A stretch of DNA of 58,906 nucleotides from a delta proteobacterium ML8_F1. Its GTDB lineage: Bacteria; Bacillota; Clostridia; Peptostreptococcales; Acidaminobacteraceae. The notes under the pieces were generated by a model. That model had not been told where the DNA came from. It saw only the letters and a list, made by a program, of their open reading frames with translations, and did not search any database. A program made the position numbers and the translations under genes. Of the stretch, positions 58,444-58,906 are shown in pieces. The stretch covers positions 125,550 to 184,455 of the forward strand of contig LQBE01000014.1 of the NCBI GenBank assembly GCA_002029975.1, given 5' to 3'. Every line of letters starts with the position of its first letter. The first letter of the stretch is position 1.

Positions 58444-58824
58444 ATGGGTTTAATCAGTGTTTACACGGAAAGCGCACCCAAGGCGGTAGGTCCCTACTCC
58501 CAGGGAATCAAGGCCGGCAATTTTCTTTATGTCTCCGGTCAGATTCCCATTGATCCCGAAACCTCAACCATGGTCGAGGGAATTGAAGGACAGACAAAAA
58601 TGGCATTGAAAAATGCCCAGGCGATTCTTTTGGAAGGGGGATACACCCTGGAGGATGTGGTGAAAACCACGGTATACCTTCAGAATATTTCGGATTTTGC
58701 GGCAATGAATGAGGTCTACGGCACCTTTTTCACTGACCACAAGCCGGCAAGAGCGGCTTTTGAAGTGGCGGCCCTGCCCTTGAACGCCCAGGTGGAAATT
58801 GAAATGATTGCCTATAAGGAGTGA
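58444..58824 (+). CDS. ridA: 2-iminobutanoate/2-iminopropanoate deaminase RidA
   Basis: The 126-residue protein is a canonical RidA: VGPYSQGIKAGNFLYVSGQIP near the N-terminus and HKPARAAFEVAALPLNAQVEIE at the end, with the catalytic Arg in KPARAAFEV (about Arg104) and the acidic residue in VEIEMIA. It hydrolyses imines and enamines released by PLP dehydratases such as threonine or D-serine dehydratase. AGGAGGAATGAA precedes the ATG. The 82 bases after it to the end of the window hold no gene I can support. Confidence 0.95.
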   Translation: MGLISVYTESAPKAVGPYSQGIKAGNFLYVSGQIPIDPETSTMVEGIEGQTKMALKNAQAILLEGGYTLEDVVKTTVYLQNISDFAAMNEVYGTFFTDHKPARAAFEVAALPLNAQVEIEMIAYKE

Positions 58825-58906
58825 CACAAAGGATCTGTTAAAAACCCCCTCGATTCACTGATATGCTCCCTTTATGGAAGACAGTGAAAAAGAAAAACAC
58901 TGTTGA

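Noticed and set aside
1-58906. CRISPR arrays, tRNA or rRNA genes, phage genes or a replication origin.
   Set aside because: I saw no spaced direct repeats beyond the two-copy duplication at radC, no cloverleaf or rRNA sequence, and no integrase, terminase or dnaA-box cluster.

Overview
The window looks like a chromosomal segment of an anaerobic, low- to mid-G+C Gram-positive bacterium of the class Clostridia. The evidence is a six-gene Rnf complex, an NADH-linked [FeFe] hydrogenase, three T-box leaders on aminoacyl-tRNA synthetase genes, an L21 leader, the Prp/L27 pair, the acetylase-type diaminopimelate pathway, and many AGGAGG-type ribosome binding sites with TTG and GTG starts. Genus cannot be fixed from sequence alone; a fermentative amino-acid user or syntroph would fit. 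Almost all of the window is ordinary core genome. I see no prophage, CRISPR array, rRNA or tRNA gene, and no clear insertion sequence.

Layout. 1-5.1 kb: the rnfCDGEAB operon, a ferredoxin:NAD+ oxidoreductase coupled to an ion gradient. 5.1-8.7 kb: a DUF4364 gene on the minus strand, then a QueG-like iron-sulfur protein, a secreted polysaccharide deacetylase, a tiny membrane ORF, hpt and a small phosphatase/arsenate reductase. 8.8-12.3 kb: hydCBA, a hydrogenase whose catalytic subunit has an unusual L1 motif. 12.4-17.1 kb (minus strand): D-serine dehydratase and asd-dapA-dapB-dapH, facing away from an M20 amidohydrolase that may be the missing deacetylase of the same pathway. 17.2-25 kb: CPBP protease, methyltransferase, hslO, DUF445, T-box thrS, a RidA-like protein and a creatininase-fold amidohydrolase.

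25-32.3 kb is the most accessory-like part: an AT-richer one-gene cassette, two convergent Y-family polymerases (one with a LexA-type box inside its promoter), a class IV aminotransferase, a universal stress protein, tcdA and a PspC-PspC-LiaF-like envelope-stress group. 32.3-46.9 kb: T-box valS, folC, maf, radC and the rod-shape operon mreBCD-mrdA-rodA, followed by a radical SAM pair. 46.9-58.9 kb: a divergent RNase G-like gene, rplU-prp-rpmA-obg-yhbY, a class III PLP enzyme, nadD, yqeK, a cation exchanger, rsfS, T-box leuS, a YheO/DauR-type regulator and ridA.

The genes combine into a few themes. Rnf and the hydrogenase handle NADH, ferredoxin and H2. The dap genes and mre-mrdA-rodA supply and place peptidoglycan. 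A loose D-amino-acid/2-aminoacrylate theme (dsdA, YheO-type regulator, two RidA proteins, a possible racemase) runs through the window. The observations I rate highest are the Ser at an H-cluster ligand position of HydA, mirror-image overlapping promoters between asd and the amidohydrolase, the SOS promoter, a 25-bp tandem duplication at the radC stop, large insertions in PBP2 and a shortened RNase G-like protein. None of these amounts to a clearly new multi-gene system.
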